A DNA stretch of 64,000 nt from JAVJSU01 sp040219275 (GTDB lineage: Bacteria > Chloroflexota > Anaerolineae > Aggregatilineales > Phototrophicaceae), in the NCBI GenBank assembly GCA_040219275.1, contig JAVJSU010000103.1:1-64000 (forward strand). The letters are read 5' to 3'. The notes beneath the pieces are model-generated. The model had not been told where the DNA came from. It saw nothing but the letters and a program-made list of their open reading frames with translations, and searched no databases. Each line of letters starts with the position of its first letter. The first letter of the stretch is position 1. This document shows positions 10,501 through 18,022 of the stretch, piece by piece. The position numbers were made by a program, and so were the translations under genes.

Positions 10501-10581
10501 CCGTTCGACTAATGATTCGGGTGAGGATGCGCCATCCAGCAGGCTAAAGTAACTATGGCAGTGAAGTTCGGCATAGGACAT
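7528..10581 (-). CDS. dnaE2: Error-prone DNA polymerase III alpha (DnaE2/ImuC type)
   Basis: 1017 residues, the usual DnaE2 length. An N-terminal PHP domain starts SYAELHCHSYFSLLDGAS. The polymerase core has GRGSAANSLV and the catalytic run PDIDIDFD. The C-terminus carries an OB-fold nucleic-acid-binding domain (TTTGLLVVHQAP to the end). It is the last gene of the leftward imuA-imuB operon; its ATG is 8 bp past the stop of the HEAT-repeat gene. In the known mutasome, ImuC copies damaged DNA while ImuB links it to the beta clamp. The two LexA-like boxes upstream of imuA suggest SOS control. Confidence 0.93.
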   Translation of the reverse strand: MSYAELHCHSYFSLLDGASSPESLVERVSELHMPALALTDHDAVYGAVRFSKAAKSAGIHPVFGAELTLDSGHLTLLVKDARGWSNLCWLITQARHNAPKGEACFPEHLLENHTDGLIALSGCRHGAISQAILRGDKRSALDTALHYCDWFGADNFYMELQCHLLSEDGKRNAHLIALAEHLDLPIVATNNVHYAHGDGHRLQDVLIGIRHNAALDECSHLRLNSEYFLKSADEMRSLFADLPHALENTLEIADRCAFDLHHGLQSLPIFPTPDELSADAYLLQLCERGLTHRGLEASEVHHQLAHELHIIARSGLSSYFLIVWDIVRFSREHGIRCQGRGSAANSLVAYLLNISPVNPLAHDLVFERFLSDERQVVPDIDIDFDAARREEVIQYIYSRWGHEHAAMACTFVTFRARSALRDVGKTLGLPPEIIDHAAKTVDVYRAGSVQESAGLQDFLHQRITPQTWADWLDLCEQLDGLPRHLGIHNGGMVITGDPMTSRIPVEPATMEDRYVVQWDKEGLEDAGLVKIDILGLRMLSALSDTVKIVHLATSEYINLDALTFDDPAVYEMITSADTVGMFQVESRAQAQVQPRLRPTCFNDLIVSISLIRPGPVQGDMVHPYLRRRSGQEEISYFHPKLEPALKETLGVILFQEQVLKVARDLAGFSAGQGELLRRALGAKDADLAIAEFRGDFVAGAMQNGVDQDTAEEVFSKLQAFGGYSFPKSHAAAFAVLVYQSAWLKRYYPEAFFTALLNNQPMGFWSPAVLVNDAKRHNISVLPVHIQQSDYLCTLEGDAILLGINYVHGFGEETAKLLLDARNKKSFKDVDDLCRRTRLPLRLVENLIQSGALDEWGKSRRELLWRLGNIHYQPLSLADDDEIIDLPQLSRAETTVMEMGMTGVTVGEHPLTFYRETLRKRRIASSLDLERLTDGIQVTTTGLLVVHQAPHTAKGFRFLTLEDEFGFINVIVRPSVYSEFRQVVRAGGILTVRGKLQREGAVTNVIANLVHPFQNESL

Positions 10582-10589
10582 AAAGCAGT

Positions 10590-11414
10590 TTAGGCTTGAT
10601 GTTTCTTGAGCAAGCGTCGAGCCATCCGGCGAACACCATATTTTTGATGGGTAAGCGCAGATTCCAACACAGCAATTGCCTGCGGATGGTCAATTTTGCC
10701 CAGCGCAGTAATGGCATCACAACGCAGACGGTCATACATTGAAAATTGAAGCACGTTCATCTCTGGAGCGTGAACAATCTTCGCTAACACCTGAATAGCG
10801 TCTGCTCCGCCGATTTTGCCCAATGCCTCAACGATGATTTTCCGTTCACGCAGAATGTTTTTCACCTGTTCAAGCAACTCATCGAGATTATTAAACTGTG
10901 TGGGGTTGACTTCGACAGCATGAACGATGTCACGGAACGTCTTTTCTTCCTGTTCGATATAGGGAATCAAGAGCGGGATTGCGCGAGTGTCTGCAAGGTT
11001 ACCCATCGCCATCATAATCGTGAGATCACGTTTGGGAAGTAGCGGCACCAGCTCATCAAAAAGACGCTCATCTTGTAAAATACTAATGGTCAAAAGTGTG
11101 TCATACCAGGGATTTGTTTCATCCTCTTTATTATTAAAAACCGTCCACAGTGCGTCGAGCGCCCGCTTATCCCCGATCTCGCGTAAAGCAAATACCGCTA
11201 CCCGTTTCATAAAGGCACTTTTAGAGGTTAACAATTTTTTGCTCAGACGAGGGACTGCATCCGAACCGTATTTGACTAAATCTCGAATGGCATAGCTCAT
11301 GCCAACAGAGTGCAAATAAGGTGGTGCATTCTCGACCCAGATGAAAATCTGCCCAATCGATCCCCAATGAGGGACACCATGATATTTGCGCCCATCGTAT
11401 TCAAACTGCGACAT
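10590..11414 (-). CDS. HEAT-repeat protein within the translesion operon
   Basis: 274 residues with at least four HEAT-like helical pairs of the 'R..A..AL..IGD.RALDAL' type (near residues 70-100, 110-135, 185-215, 230-270). There is no signal peptide and no catalytic motif. Such proteins usually act as scaffolds. It lies 8 bp before dnaE2 and 78 bp after the DUF6504-like gene, all on the same strand, so it is probably cotranscribed with the mutasome genes. HEAT genes are not part of the standard imuA-imuB-dnaE2 set; a link to polymerase assembly is inference from position only. Confidence 0.75.
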   Translation of the reverse strand: MSQFEYDGRKYHGVPHWGSIGQIFIWVENAPPYLHSVGMSYAIRDLVKYGSDAVPRLSKKLLTSKSAFMKRVAVFALREIGDKRALDALWTVFNNKEDETNPWYDTLLTISILQDERLFDELVPLLPKRDLTIMMAMGNLADTRAIPLLIPYIEQEEKTFRDIVHAVEVNPTQFNNLDELLEQVKNILRERKIIVEALGKIGGADAIQVLAKIVHAPEMNVLQFSMYDRLRCDAITALGKIDHPQAIAVLESALTHQKYGVRRMARRLLKKHQA

Positions 11415-11492
11415 AGCTTAATTCATTTCAACTAACCATCACGACGATCTATGCTTCATTATTAAGCAAATCGCCATAAATCACGAGAAACC

Positions 11493-11744
11493 TCAATCAT
11501 ACAACCGTTGCAGATACCAATCACCGGCACTCAAGTCCTGATAGACCACCACCAGCAAGCCCGTTCCGGTGACCAGTTTCCAGTAATCGCGCCACACGCG
11601 CCAGCGCCACCATGCCACATCCACCCGCCAGTGGTTCGCCACATATAAAACCGGATGCGTCCGTCGCTCCCACACAAACCGTCCCGGCACACCCTCCACC
11701 AGATCCATCCGGATGGCGATTCCCTGCACCCATAATCTCGTCAT
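11493..11744 (-). CDS. DUF6504-like small protein
   Basis: 83 residues, rich in Trp and Arg, with HPVLYVANHWRVDVAWWRWR and an ending of the type 'GDWYLQRLYD'. This is the layout of DUF6504 proteins, which often lie next to imuB or dnaE2 in actinobacteria and relatives. Its ATG (11744) overlaps the imuB stop by 4 bp, so the two are translationally coupled. Function is not established; co-occurrence with mutasome genes suggests an accessory role. Confidence 0.75.
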   Translation of the reverse strand: MTRLWVQGIAIRMDLVEGVPGRFVWERRTHPVLYVANHWRVDVAWWRWRVWRDYWKLVTGTGLLVVVYQDLSAGDWYLQRLYD

Positions 11745-12937
11745 GCGCCCGCGCTTTCAATCGGTTCGAGGAAGATGCGTGTTTCCGGCAGGGGCGATGG
11801 TTGGGTGGATGGCACTGCACGTAAAAAGTGTTCCGTTCCGTAACGAAAGATCAAATTGACGAGCACATCATCCAATGAGCGCGACGACGATACATAATCA
11901 AACAAACTGAGTTGTGTCGGGATGAGCGGTTTCAGAGCACTGAGTTCGACCTGCAATCCGGTCACACCACAACGGATGTCGAGTTCGCCGAGCAGACGCA
12001 CCAATGCCAGATTCAGCCGCTCGACACTGTGAATGGGTCGCGCCTGCTGAGTGGTTGCCGTGCGTTCGGTGTAGTCATCCAGCGACGCGGTCAATTCGAC
12101 TTCGCGTGTCGTGTAACCGGAGTCGTTCAAGCGTCCTGCAAGCGTTTTCGCTATCTCGCACAATGCCGTTTCCAGCACAAGCCGGTTGGTGACTGCGCCA
12201 TCAAACTCCAGTGACAGACACTCGCGCTTTTCAGGGACATAAGTCGCAATCCGGCGGGTATCTTCGCCGCGTGAGAGCTTGTGATTGAACTGCCCCATCC
12301 GTCCAAACTGCGCGAAGATCGCACTACTTGGCAAAGTTGCTAACTGTCCCATAGTGCGGATGCCGAGCAAAGGCAAACGGCGCGCCATCTCTTTGGTGAG
12401 CGGCAATAATCCCACCGGCAACGACGCGAGAAAATCACGTGACTCGCGTGGCGTGACCAACTTCATCTTACCTATATCGGCATAAAGTGATGCTATGTGC
12501 GCTGTAAAGCGTTCTCCGGCAACGCCAACCTGTGCCCATAAGCCAAAATAGCGTTCTAGCAGGGATTGAATTTGTCCGACGATTTGTACCACGTCAGACG
12601 GGCGCAACTTACCCGGATCAAGGTAAACCGTTGCCGTCTGCCCATCCGTAAGCTTGACCGCTTCCAGTCGGCGGGCATAAATCGACAGACGTTCCAGAAC
12701 AGCGTTCAACCAGCGCACATCTGCTTCCGGTTCGGCACGGACGAGTTGAGCATCGCCGCACAACGCCAGCGCACGTGAAGCCGTCATGCCCGCTTCGATG
12801 GTCGGAACGGAGGCGGCGTACACCTGTCCTTTACCGGAACGATAATCCATTAAAATGAGAGACGCATCGCAAAATTCAGGATGGGCTTGTCTATAGCGGG
12901 TGATGGCGAAATTGGGAAGCTCAAGACAGACGATCAC
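11741..12937 (-). CDS. imuB: ImuB, Y-family-like clamp-binding mutasome protein
   Basis: I place the start at GTG 12937, which overlaps the imuA stop by 4 bp and follows GGAGGTG; the frame is open further upstream but that would overlap imuA by about 120 bp. The 398-residue protein has a Y-family polymerase fold, but the first catalytic block reads CLELPNFAI where active enzymes have DxD, as expected for ImuB, which is not a polymerase. A beta-clamp-binding motif QLSLF lies near residues 342-346, in the ImuB C-terminal region. In known mutasomes ImuB is the hub that brings DnaE2 and ImuA to the clamp. Confidence 0.9.
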   Translation of the reverse strand: MIVCLELPNFAITRYRQAHPEFCDASLILMDYRSGKGQVYAASVPTIEAGMTASRALALCGDAQLVRAEPEADVRWLNAVLERLSIYARRLEAVKLTDGQTATVYLDPGKLRPSDVVQIVGQIQSLLERYFGLWAQVGVAGERFTAHIASLYADIGKMKLVTPRESRDFLASLPVGLLPLTKEMARRLPLLGIRTMGQLATLPSSAIFAQFGRMGQFNHKLSRGEDTRRIATYVPEKRECLSLEFDGAVTNRLVLETALCEIAKTLAGRLNDSGYTTREVELTASLDDYTERTATTQQARPIHSVERLNLALVRLLGELDIRCGVTGLQVELSALKPLIPTQLSLFDYVSSSRSLDDVLVNLIFRYGTEHFLRAVPSTQPSPLPETRIFLEPIESAGA

Positions 12938-13611
12938 ATTGTCACCTCCGCAAAGGGGATGTCTAACAAGATTGAACGTCCGGCGGGCATCAGCCGATGT
13001 TTCTCCAGTGTGATCCGTGTACGCACACCTGTCACATCGCCATCCTGACGAAGCCACTTCTCACGTTCCATATGCAGGCGGATGAAGGCTGTGTCATCCT
13101 GAATCGATGACTGCAACGTCAACAACGCACACCGTGAGCGAGAGAGCGCCGTTTGCAACTTGCCGGGGATGGTCAGACGTGTACGGAAGGCATCCAGCAC
13201 CACCAGATCGACATCCCCCGTCACGATCAGGTCGCACAGGATGTCCAGCGCCTGTGTCGCTGTATCCGAACGAACCACCAGCAATGTCCGCAAATCCACC
13301 CCGCACAGACGCGCATAATCCCCATCAAAGGTGTTGCTTAGGTCGAAATACGCCACCACTTTCCCTTGAGATTGCGCTTGAGCCATAATCTGTTGCGCTA
13401 GTGTGGTCATACCAGATGTCGCCACACCACACAATGCCGTCACCGTTGATGTAGGCAAGCCACCTACGCCAAGCAGATCGTCTAGGGATTGAATACCTGT
13501 AGCAATAACTTCTAGCGTCTGCGGACGCGCCGGATATAACGCGCTCTGCCCCCAGCGCGATTGCATCACGGTCATGAGACGATCTAATCGTCCCTCCTGT
13601 TCAATCTTCAA
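12934..13611 (-). CDS. imuA: ImuA-like RecA-fold protein with altered Walker A
   Basis: 225 residues, first gene of the operon. It has a RecA-like core (LPTSTVTALCGVATSG, later VDLVVLDAF as Walker B). The Walker A loop at 62-70 reads GVATSGMTT, with Met68 where RecA has the ATP-binding Lys. The start is TTG at 13611 with GGAG 7 nt upstream; ATG at codon 13 is an alternative. ImuA proteins accompany ImuB and DnaE2 and are related to RecA and SulA. The loss of Lys suggests weak or no ATP hydrolysis and a structural role. Confidence 0.83.
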   Translation of the reverse strand: MKIEQEGRLDRLMTVMQSRWGQSALYPARPQTLEVIATGIQSLDDLLGVGGLPTSTVTALCGVATSGMTTLAQQIMAQAQSQGKVVAYFDLSNTFDGDYARLCGVDLRTLLVVRSDTATQALDILCDLIVTGDVDLVVLDAFRTRLTIPGKLQTALSRSRCALLTLQSSIQDDTAFIRLHMEREKWLRQDGDVTGVRTRITLEKHRLMPAGRSILLDIPFAEVTM

Positions 13612-13637
13612 CGTACCACTCCGATGTTACAAAATTA

Positions 13638-13671
13638 AAACAAATGTTCGGGAATTATAGATCATATGTTC
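13638..13671 (-). promoter_or_regulatory. SOS-type promoter: two LexA-like boxes 22 bp apart with TATAAT
   Basis: On the minus strand GAACATATGATC (13671-13660) and GAACATTTGTTT (13649-13638) match the GAAC-N4-GTTC LexA box of Gram-positive type. The left half is perfect in both and the right half degenerate. They are exactly 22 bp apart, about two helical turns. TATAAT lies directly between them, about 45 bp before the imuA start. No good -35 hexamer is visible. LexA repression of the mutasome is the natural reading. Confidence 0.55.
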
Positions 13672-13807
13672 GTAATTTTGCGTACACGTTTATAACGAAA
13701 TGGTTAGAAAATCGACTAAATAGGGTTTAAAAAGACAAATTTCACACCTCAACCGCATTCTTAAAATCTGTTTAACCCCTATAGTCCATAAATTTTTTGT
13801 CCGTATA

Positions 13808-15262
13808 TTAGCCGTTATTTGTCACAGCACATCTATAATTCGTCCGTACCTGCTCAAAGTCAAAACCTGATTCCTGCCAGATTAATCGCTGAGAAAGATA
13901 CGTTTCTGGTGTATTCGTGACGGGATTATACGGCTCGAAAATCTGTACTCCATGCCTCTTGCCGATATAAAAATAGCGTCGACATTTCATGTCACCATCA
14001 CATCGTCCGACCTTACGTAAATAATCACTACACGCATGAAATGGATCAACTGAAGAACTCGACTTTTGAGTAAAATAGAGCCTACCTGAACTAGGCAACG
14101 CGGCATCCCCTAATGCACCACGCCGTTCGGCTTGCGTTATTTCACCTTGAACCGCTTTCCGTATCTTCTTGGATTTCCCTGTACGCGGATGTTGCTGAAT
14201 ATCATTCTTGACGGTGTAAGTATTCGGCAATCTCCACGCCGCAGAATGTGAGCCGTCTCGATTGAGCGTCAAATAGGCGTGAGCGGGAACTTTGTCAATC
14301 GAAGTATTATTCTGTTGGGCGTAGTTGGCTTGCTTGCGGATATGAGCTATGGCTTCCCACTTCAGCAGAGTTGGGATCGACACGTCCCATAATGCACACA
14401 GCATATCCCTGCTGATCGTGATTCCTTCTCGCTCAGAGTCTTTGGTTGCCAGCCAAGCGGCATAAAGATTTGATGATGCTTCCTGCAATGAACCCGATAA
14501 ATCGACTTCGACACGTCGTTTACCAGGCTTGTTGGTTTCGATGATGTTCGAGTATCCGGCATCAATTGCTGATTTAACCAGCTGTTTTGCAACTCGCAAC
14601 TGACCTGAGAGGTAAATTCGCCCCGTTCTGCTATCAAGTGTCCAGTATCCCTGATTGATGCCTTCCTTTAGTAGTCGGCGAATGTGGCGTTTGCTGTTTG
14701 CAATTCCTGCATCACGCCAGACATTTTCAAGTGCATCACGCTCAACTCTTCCATCACCATCATCAACCGCGTGAGCATAAGCCCATGCTCGAAATAAGCC
14801 GAACTGACCGACGACTTTTGCAATACGTCCCGCTTCCGCATCGATCAGCATAGTCTTCTGGACGACTTTGAGTTTGGTCAATGAAGGTTCAGGTTTAATT
14901 GCGAGAGGCGTAACTTTGTGATGCTTTAACTGCGCGTTGAGCCAGTCTATCTGGTCTGGCGCATGTCGCTGAATGAAGTCGAATGCACCATCAATGTTGT
15001 CGATCTGAATGCGTAGCAGTGCGAATTGACGGATTTCATGATCGGGATGCAGGTCTGATTTGGTTGGATTGGATTTTGTAACCGGTTCAGAGGATTGTCT
15101 CTTTAATAAGGCGGCGAGATCCGCAGAGAATTTACCACCGAGTCTCGTTTCAATTTCATCAGGCGCAGAGGAACATTGCAATTCAGCCGATTGCATCTCA
15201 TTCGATCTATTCGGTTCGTCGACTAGGCGCGTTGAACCTAGCTCAGCTTGTACTGAGGTCAT
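13808..15262 (-). CDS. Unidentified protein next to parAB, possibly replication-initiator-like
   Basis: About 484 residues from ATG 15262, chosen because AGGTGG lies upstream; the frame is open to 15301. I do not recognise the family. Residues about 130-290 look like paired winged-helix units (VWRDAGIANSKRHIRRLLKEG, then a tyrosine/tryptophan wing; later a second HTH near DMLCALWDVSIPTLLKWE), followed by a basic segment (TGKSKKIRKAVQ) and a Cys-containing tail (HACSD, CDGDMKCRR). This fits a DNA-binding protein. Position directly downstream of parA-parB on the same strand suggests a Rep or partition accessory. It has no signal peptide or membrane segment. Imperfect 12-bp inverted repeats lie after the stop (13720-13731 and 13771-13782). 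Confidence 0.6.
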   Translation of the reverse strand: MTSVQAELGSTRLVDEPNRSNEMQSAELQCSSAPDEIETRLGGKFSADLAALLKRQSSEPVTKSNPTKSDLHPDHEIRQFALLRIQIDNIDGAFDFIQRHAPDQIDWLNAQLKHHKVTPLAIKPEPSLTKLKVVQKTMLIDAEAGRIAKVVGQFGLFRAWAYAHAVDDGDGRVERDALENVWRDAGIANSKRHIRRLLKEGINQGYWTLDSRTGRIYLSGQLRVAKQLVKSAIDAGYSNIIETNKPGKRRVEVDLSGSLQEASSNLYAAWLATKDSEREGITISRDMLCALWDVSIPTLLKWEAIAHIRKQANYAQQNNTSIDKVPAHAYLTLNRDGSHSAAWRLPNTYTVKNDIQQHPRTGKSKKIRKAVQGEITQAERRGALGDAALPSSGRLYFTQKSSSSVDPFHACSDYLRKVGRCDGDMKCRRYFYIGKRHGVQIFEPYNPVTNTPETYLSQRLIWQESGFDFEQVRTNYRCAVTNNG

Positions 15263-15348
15263 CACCTGCCACCTGAGAATCAGAAGGACGAGTCCCCTCA
15301 AAAAACGGGAATTAGCTGGCTATATGCAGTTGCAGGCGACGGGAGACT

Positions 15349-15386
15349 GTGATAGAGTTTAATTGTTCAGTTTAAACATCTATCAC
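15349..15386. promoter_or_regulatory. Inverted repeat upstream of the Rep-like gene
   Basis: GTGATAGAGTTTAA (15349-15362) and TTTAAACATCTATCAC (15371-15386) are near-perfect inverted repeats around ttgttcag, with two extra bases in the right arm. It lies about 90 bp upstream of the ATG at 15262. It may be an operator for that gene or the 5' stem of a small RNA. Confidence 0.45.
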
Positions 15387-15395
15387 CTTCGTCCC

Positions 15396-15434
15396 GCCCA
15401 CCCGCGTATCTTCGAGTGGGCATTTGTTTTTTAT
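15396..15434 (+). terminator. Plus-strand rho-independent terminator with no gene before it
   Basis: GCCCACCCG (15396-15404) pairs with CGAGTGGGC (15413-15421, one G-U), then ATTTGTTTTTT. The T run exists only in the plus direction, yet all genes from 2365 to 20877 are on the minus strand. It therefore marks an unannotated plus-strand transcript, perhaps a short antisense RNA to the leader of the gene at 13808-15262. Confidence 0.6.
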
Positions 15435-15473
15435 GGTGGGGAACGTGTGTTTTTCATACAAATTGCTCCAATT

Positions 15474-15491
15474 GGTTGCCACGTGGCAACC
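15474..15491. promoter_or_regulatory. 18-bp perfect palindrome beside parB, candidate ParB site
   Basis: GGTTGCCACGTGGCAACC is identical to its own reverse complement and lies 2 bp after the parB stop. The CACGTG core is shared with the chromosomal parS consensus (TGTTTCACGTGAAACA), but the flanks differ. On the plus strand it is followed by TTTTAAGTTTT, so a weak terminator is the alternative. I saw no second full copy in the window. Confidence 0.45.
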
Positions 15492-15493
15492 TT

Positions 15494-16699
15494 TTAAGTT
15501 TTCATTCCACTGAGTAGATGAAGTTCAGCATCTTCAATTAACTGTTTTAAACCCCGAATTCGTGCCAGGGCAATTTCAGGTTGCTTGTCCTTCTGAAGAA
15601 GCGCGTCGATGAGATCTGATGCAGTTGCATCATTAGAAGTGCGCATTAATCGTGCAAGTTGGAGAGCTTGTTTAGGTATCAAGTGATCTTCATTAAGCTC
15701 AGACTTTGATTGTTCTTGTTCACACATTTCCTTGATCTGCTTCACAGTTAAACCTAATTCGGTGATATGCAGTAACATCTCATGATGTTCTTCAACAGAT
15801 AGTTGTGTGACATATCGAAGTTTGCCTTCGTCCAAATTCGTTCTATCAGCAATTTCTAAGGCATCATCAGAAAGTTGCAAAAGCGCCTTATAACGTCGGA
15901 ATTGTGATTTGCTAAGTCCGCCCATAGCCGAAAGTATGGAGGCGGTGTATTCGCGTTTTCCGCGAAGATCGAGGTCAAGTGCCTGACGGTAAAAGTCGTT
16001 ATTCACGACATGGTTGGGAATTTCGTAGCCATGCACAGTCAGTAGCAGAAGTGCCGCCTGACGCGCCATTGCGATAGCGGTCAGTCCTTTACGGGCAGTG
16101 TTTTCTTTCGCCTGACGGAACACCGACGACCCCTCAGCAGGCACAACAATGCAATCGATCATGCCGTTGCTATCATAACCGGGGATGAAATCGCGCAGGA
16201 TCCACGCCGCCCAGTAACGTCTCTCGCCAGTTTCGATCCGATACTGTCGCACCACACCTTGAGACATATCGACTACGGTCAACGGATTCACCTGCCCATC
16301 ATCACGAATGGTGACCGCCAGATGAACCAGATCACGGAGGGTATCTTCTTCCGGTGAGAATTTGTGATCGTTGTTTTCAGTCTCGCTTTCCGGATCGGGT
16401 AGCAATTCGAGTACATTGCTAAATGGTCTTCCCTGTTGACGCGCTGATACCTGCGCCATCTGCACCAATTCGCGTAAGGATTGCGTCGGCGTGAGTTGAT
16501 TATTGTGGAATTTGTAGTGCAACTGCTCAGGCAACACCCGACGTGGCTGGATCGGATCAGGACGGACGAGTTCAAGCAGAATACGCTCCACGCGCACACT
16601 GTCGTCATGAAAGAAATCGAGATTGTCGCCACCACCGAGCATATCAGCGGTGACGCTATCCAGCAGGCTGGTGTTGATCTCACGTTTTTTACGTGTCAT
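15494..16699 (-). CDS. parB: ParB-family partition protein
   Basis: 401 residues. The ParB/Sulfiredoxin-like N-terminal domain contains IETGERRYWAAW near residue 158 (the GERRxxA box, CTP-binding in ParB) and a following QAKENTARKGLTAIAMA (ENxxR-like box). A helix-turn-helix region follows (GGLSKSQFRRYKALLQL). The domain is interrupted by an insert of about 60 residues before the GERR box compared with chromosomal ParB, which is more like plasmid forms. Its ATG is 3 bp past the parA stop. It should bind a nearby centromere and load onto DNA. Confidence 0.88.
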   Translation of the reverse strand: MTRKKREINTSLLDSVTADMLGGGDNLDFFHDDSVRVERILLELVRPDPIQPRRVLPEQLHYKFHNNQLTPTQSLRELVQMAQVSARQQGRPFSNVLELLPDPESETENNDHKFSPEEDTLRDLVHLAVTIRDDGQVNPLTVVDMSQGVVRQYRIETGERRYWAAWILRDFIPGYDSNGMIDCIVVPAEGSSVFRQAKENTARKGLTAIAMARQAALLLLTVHGYEIPNHVVNNDFYRQALDLDLRGKREYTASILSAMGGLSKSQFRRYKALLQLSDDALEIADRTNLDEGKLRYVTQLSVEEHHEMLLHITELGLTVKQIKEMCEQEQSKSELNEDHLIPKQALQLARLMRTSNDATASDLIDALLQKDKQPEIALARIRGLKQLIEDAELHLLSGMKT

Positions 16700-16702
16700 C
16701 AG

Positions 16703-17530
16703 TTACACCGCCTTCCGTTGTGCCAGATTTCTGAGCAGGCGAGCGACGACTTCACTATAAGCACCGCTTGCCGAAGCCTGTGGATCGTAATGGAAGATGC
16801 TCATGTGGTGATGATGGGAATACGACACGGCTTCATTCTGCGGGATCACGCCACACAGCAACGGACCGAGGATGCTATGCGCTTTCAGTTCTTCGAGGAG
16901 TTGATTATGTCCGCGGATGCGGGTGTCCATCTTAGTCACAATGATGCCACTGACGCGCAAACTTGGATGTCTCCAACCATCGCGAATGTCATTGATCTTG
17001 TTGATAACGCTGAGTAGCCCGACCGTTTCCAGATATCGAGGTTCTACTGGCACAATCGCATCGGTCGCCGCCAGCAATCCCATTTCTGTCATCAGCGAAA
17101 ATGATGGTCGGGTATCAATCACGATGGCGGCATAATGTGGCGCAATCTTTCCTAATGGATCTGCGATCCTATAGGGTGCTCCCGCCGTACCGGTCAACTC
17201 ACGTTCCGCACCTTCAAGCATCGACGACGCAGGCAGTATGTGAAGATCAGGATCCCACGCACTTTCAACGATGCAATCCAGCATCACATTGGACGCATCT
17301 TTTCGATCTGCCATCAGCACCGTATAGAGACTGTTGTCAGCACCGAAATCGTTGCGTCCAGTGGTGACTAGCGAGGCGTGACCTTGACTGTCGGTGTCGA
17401 TCAACAACACACGTGAGTTGACCGCTTTGATGTGGCGCAGAAGTTGCACCAGACCAAAAGCGATATTCGTTGCGGATGTGGATTTGCCCACTCCGCCCTT
17501 GTGATTCGTCAAAACCAGTGAACGAGTCAT
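16703..17530 (-). CDS. parA: ParA-family partition ATPase
   Basis: 275 residues from ATG 17530, chosen because it places VLTNHKGGVGKST at the N-terminus as in most ParA proteins; GGAGG lies 12 nt upstream. The deviant Walker A has Lys11 and Lys16. Switch regions LLIDTDSQGHAS and AIVIDTRPSFSLM are intact, as is IVPVEPRYLETVGL. There is no N-terminal HTH extension, so it is the short ParA type, which does not repress its own operon directly. It pairs with the adjacent ParB to segregate DNA. Confidence 0.9.
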   Translation of the reverse strand: MTRSLVLTNHKGGVGKSTSATNIAFGLVQLLRHIKAVNSRVLLIDTDSQGHASLVTTGRNDFGADNSLYTVLMADRKDASNVMLDCIVESAWDPDLHILPASSMLEGAERELTGTAGAPYRIADPLGKIAPHYAAIVIDTRPSFSLMTEMGLLAATDAIVPVEPRYLETVGLLSVINKINDIRDGWRHPSLRVSGIIVTKMDTRIRGHNQLLEELKAHSILGPLLCGVIPQNEAVSYSHHHHMSIFHYDPQASASGAYSEVVARLLRNLAQRKAV

Positions 17531-18022
17531 GATGATAAAATTCCTCCGCTTAGCGCAGTTGTTTGAACGAAACCGTCTCAAAAACCAACGATCACCTGAC
17601 CTGTGATATGCTCTTAGGTGGGAGCGCCGTTAGCCTCCGCGACGGTACTTCAAGGTGATGGGGGAGAGATAACTTCTCCCTCATTTCACCGTAAAGTCAA
17701 ATCTGTCGTTAAGTGGTCTCCAGAGACGAAAAATCTGCGTTCTGAGGGAACACGATACGTCGGAGGAATTCTATAGTTTGAGGATTTTTGGAAGATAAAT
17801 GTTCGAGTTTTTTCCCGTTAGGGGCATAATCAACACAACATTAAGATAGAAGTCTCAATTCTGACGAGAAAGCCTGCATTTGGGACTTTTTACGTTGATT
17901 TAGTTTTTTGCAGATCCCCACTTAATACCAGGATTCGAGTCTTAAGTCCTCTTAAGCTATAGAAATTTCATCAATTTAAAGCATATCAATGAGATCATTT
18001 TGTAGCAATAAATTATCGTAAG
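17531..18022. other. Noncoding region upstream of parA with hairpins
   Basis: No gene is supported here. It holds a hairpin at 17654-17690 (GGTGATGGGGGAGA pairing with TCTCCCTCATTTCACC, small bulges), GTCTC-ca-GAGAC near 17717, and paired CTTAAG hexamers at 17941-17946 and 17951-17956. On the minus strand the first hairpin falls in the parA leader, about 125-160 bp before the ATG, so it may affect parAB expression. The region also has to contain the end of the rpiR transcript, but I see no strong terminator. Confidence 0.4.

Noticed and set aside
12937..13057. Longer imuB start at 13057
   Set aside because: It would overlap imuA by about 120 bp and lacks a ribosome site; GTG 12937 has GGAGGTG and the usual 4-bp overlap.
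15060..15362. Plus-strand open frame opposite the Rep-like gene
   Set aside because: It is a shadow of the coding strand below; its end overlaps the inverted repeat and no ribosome site is present.
17531..18022. Riboswitch or known RNA motif in the parA leader
   Set aside because: Only simple hairpins are visible; no conserved core of a known riboswitch can be recognised.
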